Positions 25,301-33,823 of a stretch of 64,000 nt of DNA are shown piece after piece. The DNA is taken from the NCBI RefSeq assembly GCF_900170035.1, contig NZ_LT828556.1:80256-144255 (forward strand), read 5' to 3'. The notes under the pieces were generated by a model. It was given only the letters and a program-made list of their open reading frames with translations, ran no database searches and was not told where the DNA came from. The first letter of the stretch is position 1, and each line of letters starts with the position of its first letter. The position numbers and the translations under genes are program-made. This DNA is from Desulfamplus magnetovallimortis. Its GTDB lineage: Bacteria; Desulfobacterota; Desulfobacteria; Desulfobacterales; Desulfobacteraceae.

Positions 25301-25799
25301 AGCCATGATAGAACATACCTGCAGAAAAGAGGTAGGCGCTGTTGGAGCACTGCTTTATTATGTCAATGATACCATTCAACATGCCGGTATAGTCCTTGGT
25401 ATTGCAGGACTTGCAGGCCATGCGTTTAAACATGTACAAAGAGAAGATACCCGATATTATTATGGCTGGCCTTTTTTTGTCAGAAATGTATCTGGAGTCA
25501 CTGGTGCATGCATGATGATAAGACGTTCTCTATTTGAGGAGATTGGGGGATTTGATGAAAAGGATTTTCAGGTGAGCTACAATGATCTTGACCTGTGCAT
25601 GAGATTGCGCCGCAAAGGCTATCAGATCATATATACCCCTTTTGCACAGCTTTATCACTATGAATCCTTTAGCAGAGGGTATGTCAGGGATGATGAAGCT
25701 ACAATGAAAATAAGGGAAAAGTGGGGAGAAGTACTTGATTCTGATCCTTTTTACAATCCCAATCTCACCACACGTAAGGAGGATTGGACTCTTGAGTAA
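22347..25799 (+). CDS. PIG-L deacetylase / GT2 / GT2 fusion protein
   Basis: The 1150-residue protein starts at TTG with AAGGTG five bases upstream. Residues 1-250 are a PIG-L (LmbE) N-deacetylase with the zinc motif PHPDDETLG and the downstream HPDHRATT. A short DKT-rich repeat and coiled coil follow (about 265-360). A region of beta type (370-560) precedes a GT2-like domain (about 590-870; DIMYSDEDRIN, FKPQWSPDLLVG). A second GT2 covers 880-1150 (MVSIIIPFRDCSELLETAV, LLFLNSDVEVIS, YNDLDLCMRLRRKG). Fusion suggests that an N-acetyl sugar is deacetylated as it is added or just before extension; substrate is unknown. The first GT2 may be degenerate. Cytoplasmic. Confidence 0.87.
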   Translation: MKKNGMITEDELIPYNLSNMPEGPYLVFAPHPDDETLGMGGMIALATGKGIAVHVVFMTNGDMGGNPDIRKLETRRAAEVLGISRIFYLGLRDRELTYEQLPHSMLETIFDELNPSVVFLPSFQEIHPDHRATTHKILQFMDYKSFNLSCREHTDFYYKLWFYEINRQGEVNALVDISSVMEIKEHAIECYASQLEMLDYKTQCLCLDYARSITLGEKISYVEGFWVHDPECGISPEQLYIDQIQQYFPLKAPALCHQEVFVHSSADKTIDQTTDKTFDKTVEKKYFRSLNERIKHQSMTLSRYVKLAASLSDVVNKGKALATTLGEENAHLKKLVDEMQEQLATFSKAKSHRMASAYIKLAMGFRSMSRSLFLKNKHLRSYNEQARSSGEIDNCAKKTKACRKMLSDEGKYPVVMLFSVNELQENLTELDIHRERFAHGMTYAEPLHSGRDVLFVLNVDIDDLASVQLFMTSFECINPGLLVLELYSDELCSDKNGTLPLRSSTVAAPMLLDNAFVSFCFEPVADSKDRTFYAKLSLKNGAEGSPVGLWTRPSPYFNHNAVDAYHEWIKKNENHDEEPDSSDASGSMDAVVTIIIPVISMQKEILLQDALSLQEESKTKEGGTLKIAMLQESFASVFAQSINNWEILVPVVGSSGKEIEQKMREIFDRIDEHYQSDKVIFVECNDNSDVATQLNLALERSCSLFFMFLHPFDTLSSDALQKCTKNLIHNADADIMYSDEDRINQTGLRFAPMFKPQWSPDLLVGFPYYPGGLTFFRKSLFKKTGVFTDLSGLHQALGFCFQAFEYDLTLRLSEITDRIVHIPEVLYHRRDCELCDLSSGAFYWKSSAIKAVEAALERRGNRSTIKSGLTENSFHVGFPVKPGTMVSIIIPFRDCSELLETAVKSILDKTIYPDYEIICINNGSVKPCTHELIDRLKEIPFVKVIDDDTPFNYSALNNRAVSHAEGEVLLFLNSDVEVISENWLEAMIEHTCRKEVGAVGALLYYVNDTIQHAGIVLGIAGLAGHAFKHVQREDTRYYYGWPFFVRNVSGVTGACMMIRRSLFEEIGGFDEKDFQVSYNDLDLCMRLRRKGYQIIYTPFAQLYHYESFSRGYVRDDEATMKIREKWGEVLDSDPFYNPNLTTRKEDWTLE

Positions 25800-25814
25800 G
25801 GACAGGCTTGAATC

Positions 25815-26984
25815 ATGACATATGATGGACTTTTCCAGGGTGACGTTACAGGGCCTCTTTCTGTTAATATCCCTCTGATTGACGTTGTTGTTGTAAACTA
25901 TAATGGTATGCCCTATCTGCCGGATTGCCTTGGTTCCCTTTTTAAAACCTGCTATCCTTCATTTCATGTAATTGTGGTTGACAATGCCTCCACAGATGAC
26001 AGCGTAAACTGGATAAAAACTCATTATCCTGATGTAATAATTATTGAAAATTCCGTAAATGAAGGATTTGGCAGGGCCAATCTTAGAGGAATCCGGTATG
26101 CAGAGTTCCTGCGTGAAGATGATCATCAAGGTAAATGTTTCAGAAATGATCCGAATAATTTTCTCCTGAATGCTCTCAGGTGGGATGTTTTCAGTGCAGT
26201 GAGGAAGGTGTTTCCTTATTGTTTACGGCATAGAAAGGGCTCCTTCTTTAAATCTGCGTCATACTTTGCCCTTATCAATACAGACACAAGGGTTGAGCCG
26301 GACTGGCTTTTAAATCTTGTAAATGTCATGGAAAGTGATGAAAATTGTGCTTCAGCATGTTCACGTCTTCTTTTTATGGATCGGCCTGAGTTGATAAATG
26401 CCACAGGAGGCGGGATGAACTTTCTGGGGCATGGTTATGATCATGATATTTTTGCAGAAGCTCGTAATGTTCCTGTAGGAAGAATCGTAAAAGATGTTTT
26501 TTTTCCAACAGCCGCAGCCTGTCTTGTAAGGCGTTCAGCATTTTATGATGTGGGTGGCTTTGATCCATCTTTTTTTATGTACCATGAAGATGTGGATCTG
26601 GGGTGGCGGTTTCATTTAAGGGGATATAGTGTTAAATATGTTTCTGATTCAACTGTGTACCATGCATTTGGTGGCACTTCCATGAAAATCGGCAGCATGA
26701 GATTCAGAAATCGCCTTGGATTGAGACATGCATTGAGAAGCCTTCTTAAAAATTATGAGATGTCAACTTTGCTGAAAGTGATGCCCATCTTTTTCAGGAC
26801 TTATATAAGCCTTTTTCGTGCTGGTATTTCAACAGGATTCTTCAGTGCTCTTTTATGGAACCTGACCCATCTTCCAGGAACCATTATCCAGCGTCACAGG
26901 GTTCAGCGAAGAAGAAAAGTCAGTGATCTGGATATGAAATCTCTTATTTTGCAGGATGTTCAGACACCTGTGAATTTAAATTAA
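25815..26984 (+). CDS. GT2 glycosyltransferase (rhamnosyltransferase-like)
   Basis: The 389-residue protein has DVVVVNYNGMPYLPDCLGS, VIVVDNASTDDSV, NEGFGRANLRG, ALINTDTRVEPDW and FFMYHEDVDLGWRFHLRGY, the full set of GT2 rhamnosyltransferase-type motifs. About 40 residues (roughly 95-150) are inserted before the DxD-like NTDTR site, longer than usual. A hydrophobic C-terminal region (about 320-365) may attach it to the membrane. It follows the PIG-L fusion by 15 bases, so it is in the same operon. The stop codon abuts a copy of palindromic element A. Confidence 0.87.
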   Translation: MTYDGLFQGDVTGPLSVNIPLIDVVVVNYNGMPYLPDCLGSLFKTCYPSFHVIVVDNASTDDSVNWIKTHYPDVIIIENSVNEGFGRANLRGIRYAEFLREDDHQGKCFRNDPNNFLLNALRWDVFSAVRKVFPYCLRHRKGSFFKSASYFALINTDTRVEPDWLLNLVNVMESDENCASACSRLLFMDRPELINATGGGMNFLGHGYDHDIFAEARNVPVGRIVKDVFFPTAAACLVRRSAFYDVGGFDPSFFMYHEDVDLGWRFHLRGYSVKYVSDSTVYHAFGGTSMKIGSMRFRNRLGLRHALRSLLKNYEMSTLLKVMPIFFRTYISLFRAGISTGFFSALLWNLTHLPGTIIQRHRVQRRRKVSDLDMKSLILQDVQTPVNLN

Positions 26985-27047
26985 ACGGTCATGGCCGGCA
27001 TTCAGCCACCCCCGAATATGGAAATTTGTATCTATTTCCACGGTAAA
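26981..27047 (+). repeat. Palindromic element A, copy 4
   Basis: From GGTCATGGCCGG to CACGGTAAA this copy is essentially identical to the middle copy at 3333-3400, 23 kb away. That implies recent spread or correction between copies. It lies directly after the stop of the GT2 gene and 28 bases before the next start, within a likely operon, so it would be transcribed as a hairpin between two coding regions. Confidence 0.9.
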
Positions 27048-27074
27048 TTGTGTTTTTCAGTAAGGTAAAAATGC

Positions 27075-28097
27075 ATGCAACGATGCTTTAAAGATTCCGT
27101 AAGCATAATCATTCCTACGTATAACAGATCAAAACTTCTTAAAAAAGTCTTGAAAGCCCTTGAAAACCAGAGCCTTGAGCATAGCTGTTTTGAAGTAATT
27201 GTTGTTGATGATGGTTCAAAAGACGATACATTTTCTATGGTGGCCGATTTTGAGAAGAGTTCCAGTCTCCGGATAAGGTATTTTTTTCAGGAAAACAAAA
27301 AACAGGCTGCTGCAAGAAATCTTGCAATTCAACATGCTGTAATGCCTCTTCTGCTTTTTATAGGGGATGATATTGTGCCTGATTCTGATTTTCTTGAATC
27401 CCACCTGAAATTCCATGCCTCCCTTGAAAATCCTGATAAAAGCTGTGTTATAGGATATACCACCTGGCCCTGTAGCTTCAGGGTTACCCCTTTCATGGAG
27501 TATATAGGAGAATTCGGTGATCAGTTCGGGTACTCCCTGATTCAGGGGAACTCGTCCCTACCATTTAATTTTTATTACACATCAAATCTTCTGGTGCCGG
27601 CAGAAGCCCTGAAACAACTTGACTATTTTTTTGACGAAGACTTCCATGTATATGGCTGGGAGGATATAGAATTTGGATTCAGGCTTGAAAAGTCTGGAAT
27701 GCTGCTTTTCTATAATCCTGAAGCTGTTGCCAGGCATTATCATCCAGTTGATGTGTTGTCATTTTGTCAGCGTCAAAAAAATGTTGGATATGCTTCAACC
27801 ATTTTCATTAAAAAACATCCTGAGCTTGAATGGCTTCTTGGAAACAGACAGGAGTTGCTTGCAAATGCAAGGCGTTACCCTGTGGCATTTTTTTTGAAAT
27901 TCATTATAAATCTCATGGATAAATGCTATATCATTGATAAAGGGGCTATCATAAACAAGTGCAGTATCATAAATAAATATAATATCATAAATAGATGCTT
28001 TAAACTCTCCCTTACTCATAAAGTCTATCGTTTTGTTCTTGACGCACATTACGCAAGAGCTGCAATAAGTGAATCTGTTGGAAAAAATGCTGCGTAA
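27075..28097 (+). CDS. GT2 glycosyltransferase
   Basis: The 340-residue protein has SVSIIIPTYNRSKLLKKVL, FEVIVVDDGSKDDT, KKQAAARNLAIQ, the acidic FIGDDIVPDSDF site and YGWEDIEFGFRLEKSG, a typical GT2 of the EpsH/WcaA type. Near the C-terminus a short degenerate repeat DKGAIINKCSIINKYNIIN (27930-27995) inserts into a helical region. AAGGT lies about 10 bases before the ATG. It is probably co-transcribed with the preceding GT2, with element A between them. Sugar specificity cannot be read from sequence. Confidence 0.85.
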   Translation: MQRCFKDSVSIIIPTYNRSKLLKKVLKALENQSLEHSCFEVIVVDDGSKDDTFSMVADFEKSSSLRIRYFFQENKKQAAARNLAIQHAVMPLLLFIGDDIVPDSDFLESHLKFHASLENPDKSCVIGYTTWPCSFRVTPFMEYIGEFGDQFGYSLIQGNSSLPFNFYYTSNLLVPAEALKQLDYFFDEDFHVYGWEDIEFGFRLEKSGMLLFYNPEAVARHYHPVDVLSFCQRQKNVGYASTIFIKKHPELEWLLGNRQELLANARRYPVAFFLKFIINLMDKCYIIDKGAIINKCSIINKYNIINRCFKLSLTHKVYRFVLDAHYARAAISESVGKNAA

Positions 28098-28130
28098 GAC
28101 AGTTGACAATGAATAAGGTGGTCCTGCCGA

Positions 28131-29585
28131 ATGCTTTTTAATTCAATTGATTTTGCCATATTTTTACCTGTTGTTTTTTTTCTTTACTGGTTCGTAACCC
28201 AGCGCAATCTCAAAATCCAGAATCTTCTCCTTGTTGTTGCAAGCTATCTTTTTTATGGATGGTGGGACTGGCGTTTTCTAACCCTGATTATGTTCAGCTC
28301 CGTTGTTGACTATGCTGTGGGTCTGGGATTATCAAGGGCAAATAACAGGGCAAGACGTAAGCTTTTACTTTGGGTAAGCATCATAGTAAATCTTGGATTT
28401 TTAGGGTTTTTTAAATACTACAATTTTTTTATTGACAATTTTATAGCAGCTTTTGCTTTTTTTGGTGTTTCACTGTCAAAAAATACTCTTAATATAATAT
28501 TGCCTGTTGGTATAAGCTTTTACACTTTTCAAACTTTAAGTTACTCCATAGATGTTTACAGAAAAAAAATTGAGCCAACAAAAGATTTTATTGCATTTTG
28601 TGCATTTGTAAGTTTTTTCCCCCAGCTTGTTGCAGGACCGATTGAGCGAGCCACAAATCTTCTGCCTCAATTCTATAAAAAAAGAGTTTTTGACTATGCA
28701 GCCGCTGTGAATGGAATGCGTCAGATTTTGTGGGGACTTTTTAAAAAAATAGTAATTGCTGATAACTGTGCCCGCTATGCCAATATTATTTTTAATAATT
28801 ATCATGACTATTCCGGAAGTACACTCTTGCTGGGCGCTTTTTTTTTCACATTCCAAATTTATGGAGATTTTTCAGGCTATTCAGATATTGCAATTGGAAC
28901 ATCGTCACTTTTTGGATTTAAGCTGAAAAGAAATTTTGCATATCCATATTTTTCAAGGGACATGGCAGAGTTCTGGAGGCGTTGGCACATATCTTTGTCA
29001 ACATGGTTCAGGGATTATCTTTACATTCCACTTGGCGGAAGCCACTGCACAATTTTAAAAAAGATCAGAAATCTATTTTTGATCTTTACAGTAAGTGGGT
29101 TCTGGCACGGTGCAAACTGGACATTTATTGCCTGGGGGCTTTTCAATGCCATCAGTTTTTTGCCCTTGCTTGTGCTGGACAAAAATAGAAATAATCTAGA
29201 CATTGTAGCAAGTGGAAGGGTTTTGCCATCTTTCAGTGAATTGTTCAGGATTTTGCGAACCTTTCTGTTGATTGTAATATCATGGGTATTCTTCAGGGCA
29301 GAAACCATTGGCGATGCTTTTATTTATATACGTAATATTTTTACATTATCTCTGATTTCAGCTCCCGGGTTTCGTGGTGATGAAGAGGTGCAAACCACCA
29401 TTTTTTTAATCATTGCCTTTATCATTGTGGAATGGTGTGGTAGAGAACACCAGCACGCTCTTTCAGGTATGGAGAGGGTGTTGCCCAGAACAGGAAGGTG
29501 GGTTTCTTATATTGTATTGATATTGATTACATATTTTTATGGCAACTTTTCTGAATCAATTGAATTTATCTATTTTCAATTTTAG
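28131..29585 (+). CDS. MBOAT-family O-acyltransferase (AlgI/DltB-like)
   Basis: The 484-residue integral membrane protein has about ten or more transmembrane helices. It carries the MBOAT hallmarks FFPQLVAGPIERA, EFWRRWHISLSTWFRDYLY and SGFWHGANWTF, whose histidine is the proposed catalytic residue. The family passes acyl groups (usually acetyl) from the cytoplasm to a partner that modifies exported polysaccharide. The next gene encodes an SGNH-like membrane-anchored protein, the expected partner. Length and topology match AlgI. The acetyl donor and polymer acceptor are inferred. Confidence 0.93.
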   Translation: MLFNSIDFAIFLPVVFFLYWFVTQRNLKIQNLLLVVASYLFYGWWDWRFLTLIMFSSVVDYAVGLGLSRANNRARRKLLLWVSIIVNLGFLGFFKYYNFFIDNFIAAFAFFGVSLSKNTLNIILPVGISFYTFQTLSYSIDVYRKKIEPTKDFIAFCAFVSFFPQLVAGPIERATNLLPQFYKKRVFDYAAAVNGMRQILWGLFKKIVIADNCARYANIIFNNYHDYSGSTLLLGAFFFTFQIYGDFSGYSDIAIGTSSLFGFKLKRNFAYPYFSRDMAEFWRRWHISLSTWFRDYLYIPLGGSHCTILKKIRNLFLIFTVSGFWHGANWTFIAWGLFNAISFLPLLVLDKNRNNLDIVASGRVLPSFSELFRILRTFLLIVISWVFFRAETIGDAFIYIRNIFTLSLISAPGFRGDEEVQTTIFLIIAFIIVEWCGREHQHALSGMERVLPRTGRWVSYIVLILITYFYGNFSESIEFIYFQF

Positions 29586-29601
29586 ATTCAATAACAATGA
29601 T

Positions 29602-30492
29602 ATGAAACAGTTCATTTATAATATCCTGTGGTTTGGATTTTGTTTGATTTTGATCAACATGATTCTTTTCTCCATCACATATGCGGTCTATTTAAGACCA
29701 TACGAAAACGTTGATTTGACATATCGTACCTATCTTCTGTCAGATTCCCATGGACTGGCGCTTGCTGATTTAATGGAAAATGATGGAATTTTTAACTTTT
29801 CCGCAGGAAGTGATTCATATGTTGATATGCTCAGGAAACTCAAATATCTGATAAATCACTCCCATGTTAAAAAAATTATACTTACTGTTGATGATCATCA
29901 GCTATCTCCATACAGAAATCTATCAAACAACCTTGACAGATCCTTGTTTTTTGCATCACGGCAGGATTTTTCAAATATATTTGAATTTTTCAAGTGCAAC
30001 TTAAAAAGATATTGTGTTCTGTTGAACCCTAAAAGCAGGGATATTCTTGATTCTTGGTTTGAATCACTATTTACTGATAGAAAAAATGTCCGAAAATGGA
30101 AAGATGTTCCGGAGAATGAGAAAGATAGAAGATCTCTTGCAAGGGTAAATGTTCAGTTCAGATATAAGAAGCAGGCTGATCTTCTCCTAACCTCATTAAA
30201 TCAAATAATTGCTCTTTGTCGTATGCATGATATTGAGATTGTCGGTATTAAATATCCGCTCAGCAAAAATTTCATAAGAGTTAAGGGAGACAGGAGGTTT
30301 TTTGCTGATGATGTTTTGAATTATTATGATTTGAAAGTTTATGATTTCGAAGAATTATTCAAGGAGAGGGATGACTATTTTTTGAATACAGATCATTTGA
30401 ACAGTGAAGGCGGAAGAGCCTTTGCAGAAGTTCTTTTGAATCATGTTATCCGACATGAAGAGGGGATATATGGACAGGCGTTACTTTTTTAA
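29602..30492 (+). CDS. Membrane-anchored SGNH-like partner of the MBOAT acyltransferase
   Basis: I chose the ATG at 29602, after the MBOAT stop; an upstream in-frame ATG at 29539 would add 21 residues that are a shadow of the MBOAT gene. The 296-residue protein has one N-terminal membrane helix. The soluble domain carries LLSDSHGLALAD (an SGNH-like nucleophile block with Ser) and, near the end, LNTDHLNSEGGRAFA (Asp-x-His block). This resembles AlgJ/AlgX or DltD-type proteins that complete O-acylation in the periplasm. Its 3' end overlaps the next gene by 23 bases. Confidence 0.75.
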   Translation: MKQFIYNILWFGFCLILINMILFSITYAVYLRPYENVDLTYRTYLLSDSHGLALADLMENDGIFNFSAGSDSYVDMLRKLKYLINHSHVKKIILTVDDHQLSPYRNLSNNLDRSLFFASRQDFSNIFEFFKCNLKRYCVLLNPKSRDILDSWFESLFTDRKNVRKWKDVPENEKDRRSLARVNVQFRYKKQADLLLTSLNQIIALCRMHDIEIVGIKYPLSKNFIRVKGDRRFFADDVLNYYDLKVYDFEELFKERDDYFLNTDHLNSEGGRAFAEVLLNHVIRHEEGIYGQALLF

Positions 30493-30940
30493 AACAATTT
30501 CTGTGCTGGCATTTGCATCAAGTTCTGCATTTTTAATGGTATCCTATGCAGGAAGACTTTTTTATAAAATACCATCAATCTACTCCGATGATCTTGACGT
30601 AAAAGATAAAATTGCATTTACAAGCTCTGTATATCCATTGTTTTCAGATGAGCATCTACTTGATGATGCCAATGTAATTCTTGCCAGAAAAGGTGAGTGG
30701 GCAACCATTCAAAAAACTTTTTTTGCATATTATTATGGTGAAAGAAAGAATATCTCTTCGGATTTTCCTTTTTTGAAAATTTTCAGCTCAACCAGGGGAG
30801 ATAAAAGCAATAATAACCAAAGGTTTGCATCTCTTTCCAGCAATAAGAGAGAAGATATCATTGTTGAATATATCCATTATGCAAAGAATAATACAAAAAA
30901 GAGCTTGATGCATTTGATTCTGCAAGGAACTCTCTGTTAA
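30470..30940 (+). CDS. Small subunit of a membrane dehydrogenase (Tat-like leader), frameshifted C-terminus
   Basis: The start at 30470 has GAGGGG six bases upstream. The leader MDRRYFFKTISVLAFASSS is a Tat-type twin-arginine signal, as in the subunit-3 proteins of gluconate/alcohol dehydrogenases. It precedes a cytochrome c gene and a GMC oxidoreductase gene, the same trio. The 156-residue frame stops at 30938-30940. One extra A in the A6 run at 30895-30900 would continue it as KELDAFDSARNSLLKHLV for another 57 codons to TAA at 31072-31074. That extension is sensible protein, so the gene is either damaged, variable or undercalled. Membership of the subunit-3 family is inferred from leader, size and neighbours. 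Confidence 0.65.
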   Translation: MDRRYFFKTISVLAFASSSAFLMVSYAGRLFYKIPSIYSDDLDVKDKIAFTSSVYPLFSDEHLLDDANVILARKGEWATIQKTFFAYYYGERKNISSDFPFLKIFSSTRGDKSNNNQRFASLSSNKREDIIVEYIHYAKNNTKKSLMHLILQGTLC

Positions 30941-31195
30941 AGCACCTTGTACGCCACTCATTTTCTCCTTTTTCGGCATATGGATATCCTGACAGGCGTA
31001 TTTTGCCGTTTATGGCCGATCCCTCATGGCCGGAGTATCATGAAAAACCAGGTACCCTTGTAAGTTACCGATAAAACCTCATGATAGCGAGGGATCACAA
31101 CGATGCATTAAAGCCATGATATTCCAGTTTTTGTAAAGGTGTCAAGTTGTAAGGCTTTTTGTTAGCCGTCATATATAAGGTCTGCAAGTTCACAT

Positions 31196-32002
31196 ATGAG
31201 AAATATGAATATTTTAAAAAAAACAATATATGTAATTTTGATGATAGCATCCCTCTGCATGTTTGCTGTGGGTGCGGGAGAAATGACTTCTGGCTCTGAT
31301 TTCTGTATATCATGCCATGCCATGAAGCCATTTCATGCCGCAAGGCAGAACTCTATGCATTTTATTAAAAAAGGTAATGAGATTCACTGCTCAGAGTGTC
31401 ATGTGCCGGAGAAGTTTCCAGACCGCTATTTTTATAAAGTAAAAAATGGTATTAAAGATATATATAAAACAATAACCACTGACAATATTACAAGGGACTA
31501 TTTTAATTCAAAATTTAATGATAGAGGGAATTTTGTTTTTAACGATGCATGTATGAAATGTCATGTTGCAGGGCTTGAGAATGACAGGATACCCCGTGAG
31601 ATTATTGCCGTGCATAAGCATATTCTGTCTGGTGTTGATAACAAGATGAATTGCGTGGATTGTCATGGAGGGATGGAGCATGACGGAAGAAAAGTATTTG
31701 ACTGGAAAATGGTCAAAAAATTCATTCATGCCGAGAAAAGCCAGTTTGAGGCAGAAAACCGGAAAATTGAAGAGATTATCAATAAAACATGCCTTGCATG
31801 TCATTTGAAAGATGGTGCAGAACTGGGTGGTTTGGGCTGTTTTGATTTTGCCATTGAACCCGGTAATTATCTTCCCCTGAAAATAGGAATAGAGTTTTAT
31901 GAAATGCCTCCGACCCGTACCTTCAGAAAATATGCCCTTGAAGCCATGGCTGAACTTGAAATCATGGTTGAAAGAAACAAAAAGATGGTAAAAGACAAAT
32001 GA
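31196..32002 (+). CDS. Membrane-anchored pentahaem cytochrome c (NapC/NirT-like)
   Basis: The 268-residue protein has an N-terminal transmembrane anchor and five CxxCH haem sites: CISCH, CSECH, CMKCH, CVDCH and CLACH. The first four resemble the NapC/NirT tetrahaem pattern; the fifth lies in a C-terminal extension. These proteins pass electrons between the quinone pool and periplasmic partners. Its stop overlaps the start of the GMC oxidoreductase gene (ATGA), so it is the probable electron acceptor of that flavoenzyme. About 120 bases of non-coding DNA containing a short ATGCATCGTTGTGA-related repeat separate it from the small-subunit gene. Confidence 0.9.
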   Translation: MRNMNILKKTIYVILMIASLCMFAVGAGEMTSGSDFCISCHAMKPFHAARQNSMHFIKKGNEIHCSECHVPEKFPDRYFYKVKNGIKDIYKTITTDNITRDYFNSKFNDRGNFVFNDACMKCHVAGLENDRIPREIIAVHKHILSGVDNKMNCVDCHGGMEHDGRKVFDWKMVKKFIHAEKSQFEAENRKIEEIINKTCLACHLKDGAELGGLGCFDFAIEPGNYLPLKIGIEFYEMPPTRTFRKYALEAMAELEIMVERNKKMVKDK

Positions 32003-33573
32003 AACCTGAATTTGACATTGTAATCATCGGAGCCGGCCTTACCGGAGGTCTTGCCGCAGACTATTTTACCAGGATTGGCAAGAATGTATGTATAATCGAG
32101 CGAGGAGGCGACTATTTTCCAGATCGTAAAAATCTTTGGAGTGAGCGTCATATTAATGTTCCGGGAACCAACAGATGGGTAACAGTCTCAAAAGATGACC
32201 CTTATGAGCGTACGGAAATCAAAACCGAGGACAGCGACTATAAATTCAAATATAACATGAAATTTGGTATGGGGGGGGCAGGGGCCGTCTGGAGCGGTGC
32301 ATCATTTCGATTCAGGCCAGCTGATTTCAGGTTACGTTCAATGTACGGTGTTGGAGACGACTGGCCCATCACCTATGATGATCTGGAGCCGTGGTATGCA
32401 CTTGCTGAAAATGAGCTTGGTGTTTCCGGCTCAGATCCATTTTCATACTGGCAAAGATCATCTGACTACCCCATGGATGCCTTCAGGCAATCTTTTCTGG
32501 ATGGGGTATTTATGCGTCACTTTGGGAAAAAATTTCCTTTGATGCCCATTCCATGTGCGGTTGCCTCGGAAAAATACAGGGGCAGAGGACCATGCATTGG
32601 AGCACACTCCTGTGTTTCGTTCTGCCCTTCTGAAGCCCGATACAATCCTAATCAGAATCACTTGACAGATGCCATTGAAAGAGAATCATGCACACTGTAT
32701 AAAAGAGCCATGGTGACAAGGCTTAATATGGATGATAATACTTATCATGTAAAATCTGTCACTGTTTTACCTGAAGGAAGTGCCCCAATAGAGGTAAAGG
32801 CCGAAAAATTTATACTTGCCGGCAATACTGTTGAAAATACCCGTTTGCTTCTCTTATCTGGAAACAGCAGATTTCCCCAGGGGCTTGCCAATTCAAGTGG
32901 TCTTGTTGGGAAGAATTTCATGTCAACAGGGGCATGTGTCTGGAACCTTGAGTTCCCCGAGTTTACGTATCCATTCAGGGGACGCCCTATTACATCTGTA
33001 TGTGCAGAGTACAGTGATGGAAATCACCGAAGATTTATGTCATCCTTCCTGATTGAAGTTTGGAATGATGTCTGGACCCATGGAGGTCTTTACTATTACA
33101 TTGAAAAACTTGTTGCCCAGGGGCATTGGGGAACAACTCTTAAAGGTATGGTTGACGAGTACATGCGTAAAATGATCATAACTGCTCCATTTGAAATCCT
33201 TCCCAGAATGGAGAGTACCATCACCCTTGATCCTGATGATACTGATGCCTTTGGGCTTGCTCTTCCGGTAAACCATATTAAGCTTGGAGATTATGAATAT
33301 GGTGTAAGAGAGTATATTGAAAAACGCCTAAAAAATGCCTCTCCGGATATTTTAATCAGCGTTTCCGGAGCAGGCATTAATGGAAATCACCCCTATGGAA
33401 CCTATAGAATGGGGAAAAACAGCAGGGAAGGTGTTGTTGATGCCAATCTTCGTTCGTTTGATCATGAAAATCTTTATATCATGGGAGGCGGGTCTTTTGT
33501 AACCGGCACATGTTTTAATCCAACCCTTACCATTGCAGCACTTGCCTTGAAGGCTCTTGCTTCAATGGGATGA
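31999..33573 (+). CDS. GMC-family FAD oxidoreductase (catalytic subunit)
   Basis: The 524-residue protein opens with FDIVIIGAGLTGGLAADYF, the FAD-binding dinucleotide fold. It has a Cys-rich GPCIGAHSCVSFCPSEAR (about residue 196), as in large subunits of gluconate/sorbitol-type membrane dehydrogenases. It ends with GNHPYGTYRMG (catalytic His region) and GTCFNPTLTIAALALKAL (FAD-binding with catalytic Asn). It oxidises an alcohol or sugar hydroxyl and hands electrons to the cytochrome encoded upstream. No signal peptide is seen; export would depend on the Tat leader of the small subunit. The position inside a glycan island suggests a sugar substrate, which is inference. Confidence 0.9.
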   Translation: MKPEFDIVIIGAGLTGGLAADYFTRIGKNVCIIERGGDYFPDRKNLWSERHINVPGTNRWVTVSKDDPYERTEIKTEDSDYKFKYNMKFGMGGAGAVWSGASFRFRPADFRLRSMYGVGDDWPITYDDLEPWYALAENELGVSGSDPFSYWQRSSDYPMDAFRQSFLDGVFMRHFGKKFPLMPIPCAVASEKYRGRGPCIGAHSCVSFCPSEARYNPNQNHLTDAIERESCTLYKRAMVTRLNMDDNTYHVKSVTVLPEGSAPIEVKAEKFILAGNTVENTRLLLLSGNSRFPQGLANSSGLVGKNFMSTGACVWNLEFPEFTYPFRGRPITSVCAEYSDGNHRRFMSSFLIEVWNDVWTHGGLYYYIEKLVAQGHWGTTLKGMVDEYMRKMIITAPFEILPRMESTITLDPDDTDAFGLALPVNHIKLGDYEYGVREYIEKRLKNASPDILISVSGAGINGNHPYGTYRMGKNSREGVVDANLRSFDHENLYIMGGGSFVTGTCFNPTLTIAALALKALASMG

Positions 33574-33621
33574 ACAGCTTGTTTCTGGATTTTTGGCCAT
33601 CTTTCATATATTTTCAAGAGG

Positions 33622-33717
33622 CGTAAGTTCTAAAATCTACCACCACATATTGTACTTTTAATTCTCTGAAAAATACTATCTGTGGTCTTCTTTGAGAGAA
33701 CTTATGACTTACGAGAT
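33622..33717. repeat. Imperfect palindrome between convergent genes
   Basis: CGTAAGTTCT on the left and AGAACTTATGACTTACG on the right form the ends of a roughly 95-bp imperfect palindrome with inner pairing ACCACA/TGTGGT. It lies downstream of the GMC gene and could act as a transcript end, but has no strong T tract. Confidence 0.55.
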
Positions 33718-33796
33718 ATATTTACCAGGTAATTTACACTTTGCTGGTTCAAACCTTAGAAAACCGGGTGTTTTGCTCTTTAAATTGTAAAACGGA

Positions 33797-33823
33797 AAAT
33801 GCCGATTCTTGTCGGCATTTTTA
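33797..33823. terminator. Hairpin terminator between convergent genes
   Basis: AAATGCCGA, a short loop, then TCGGCATTT followed by TTTAT on the plus strand: a compact GC stem with a T-rich tail. It could end transcripts from the GMC operon (plus), and weakly from the toxin gene, whose stop overlaps it (minus). Confidence 0.7.
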
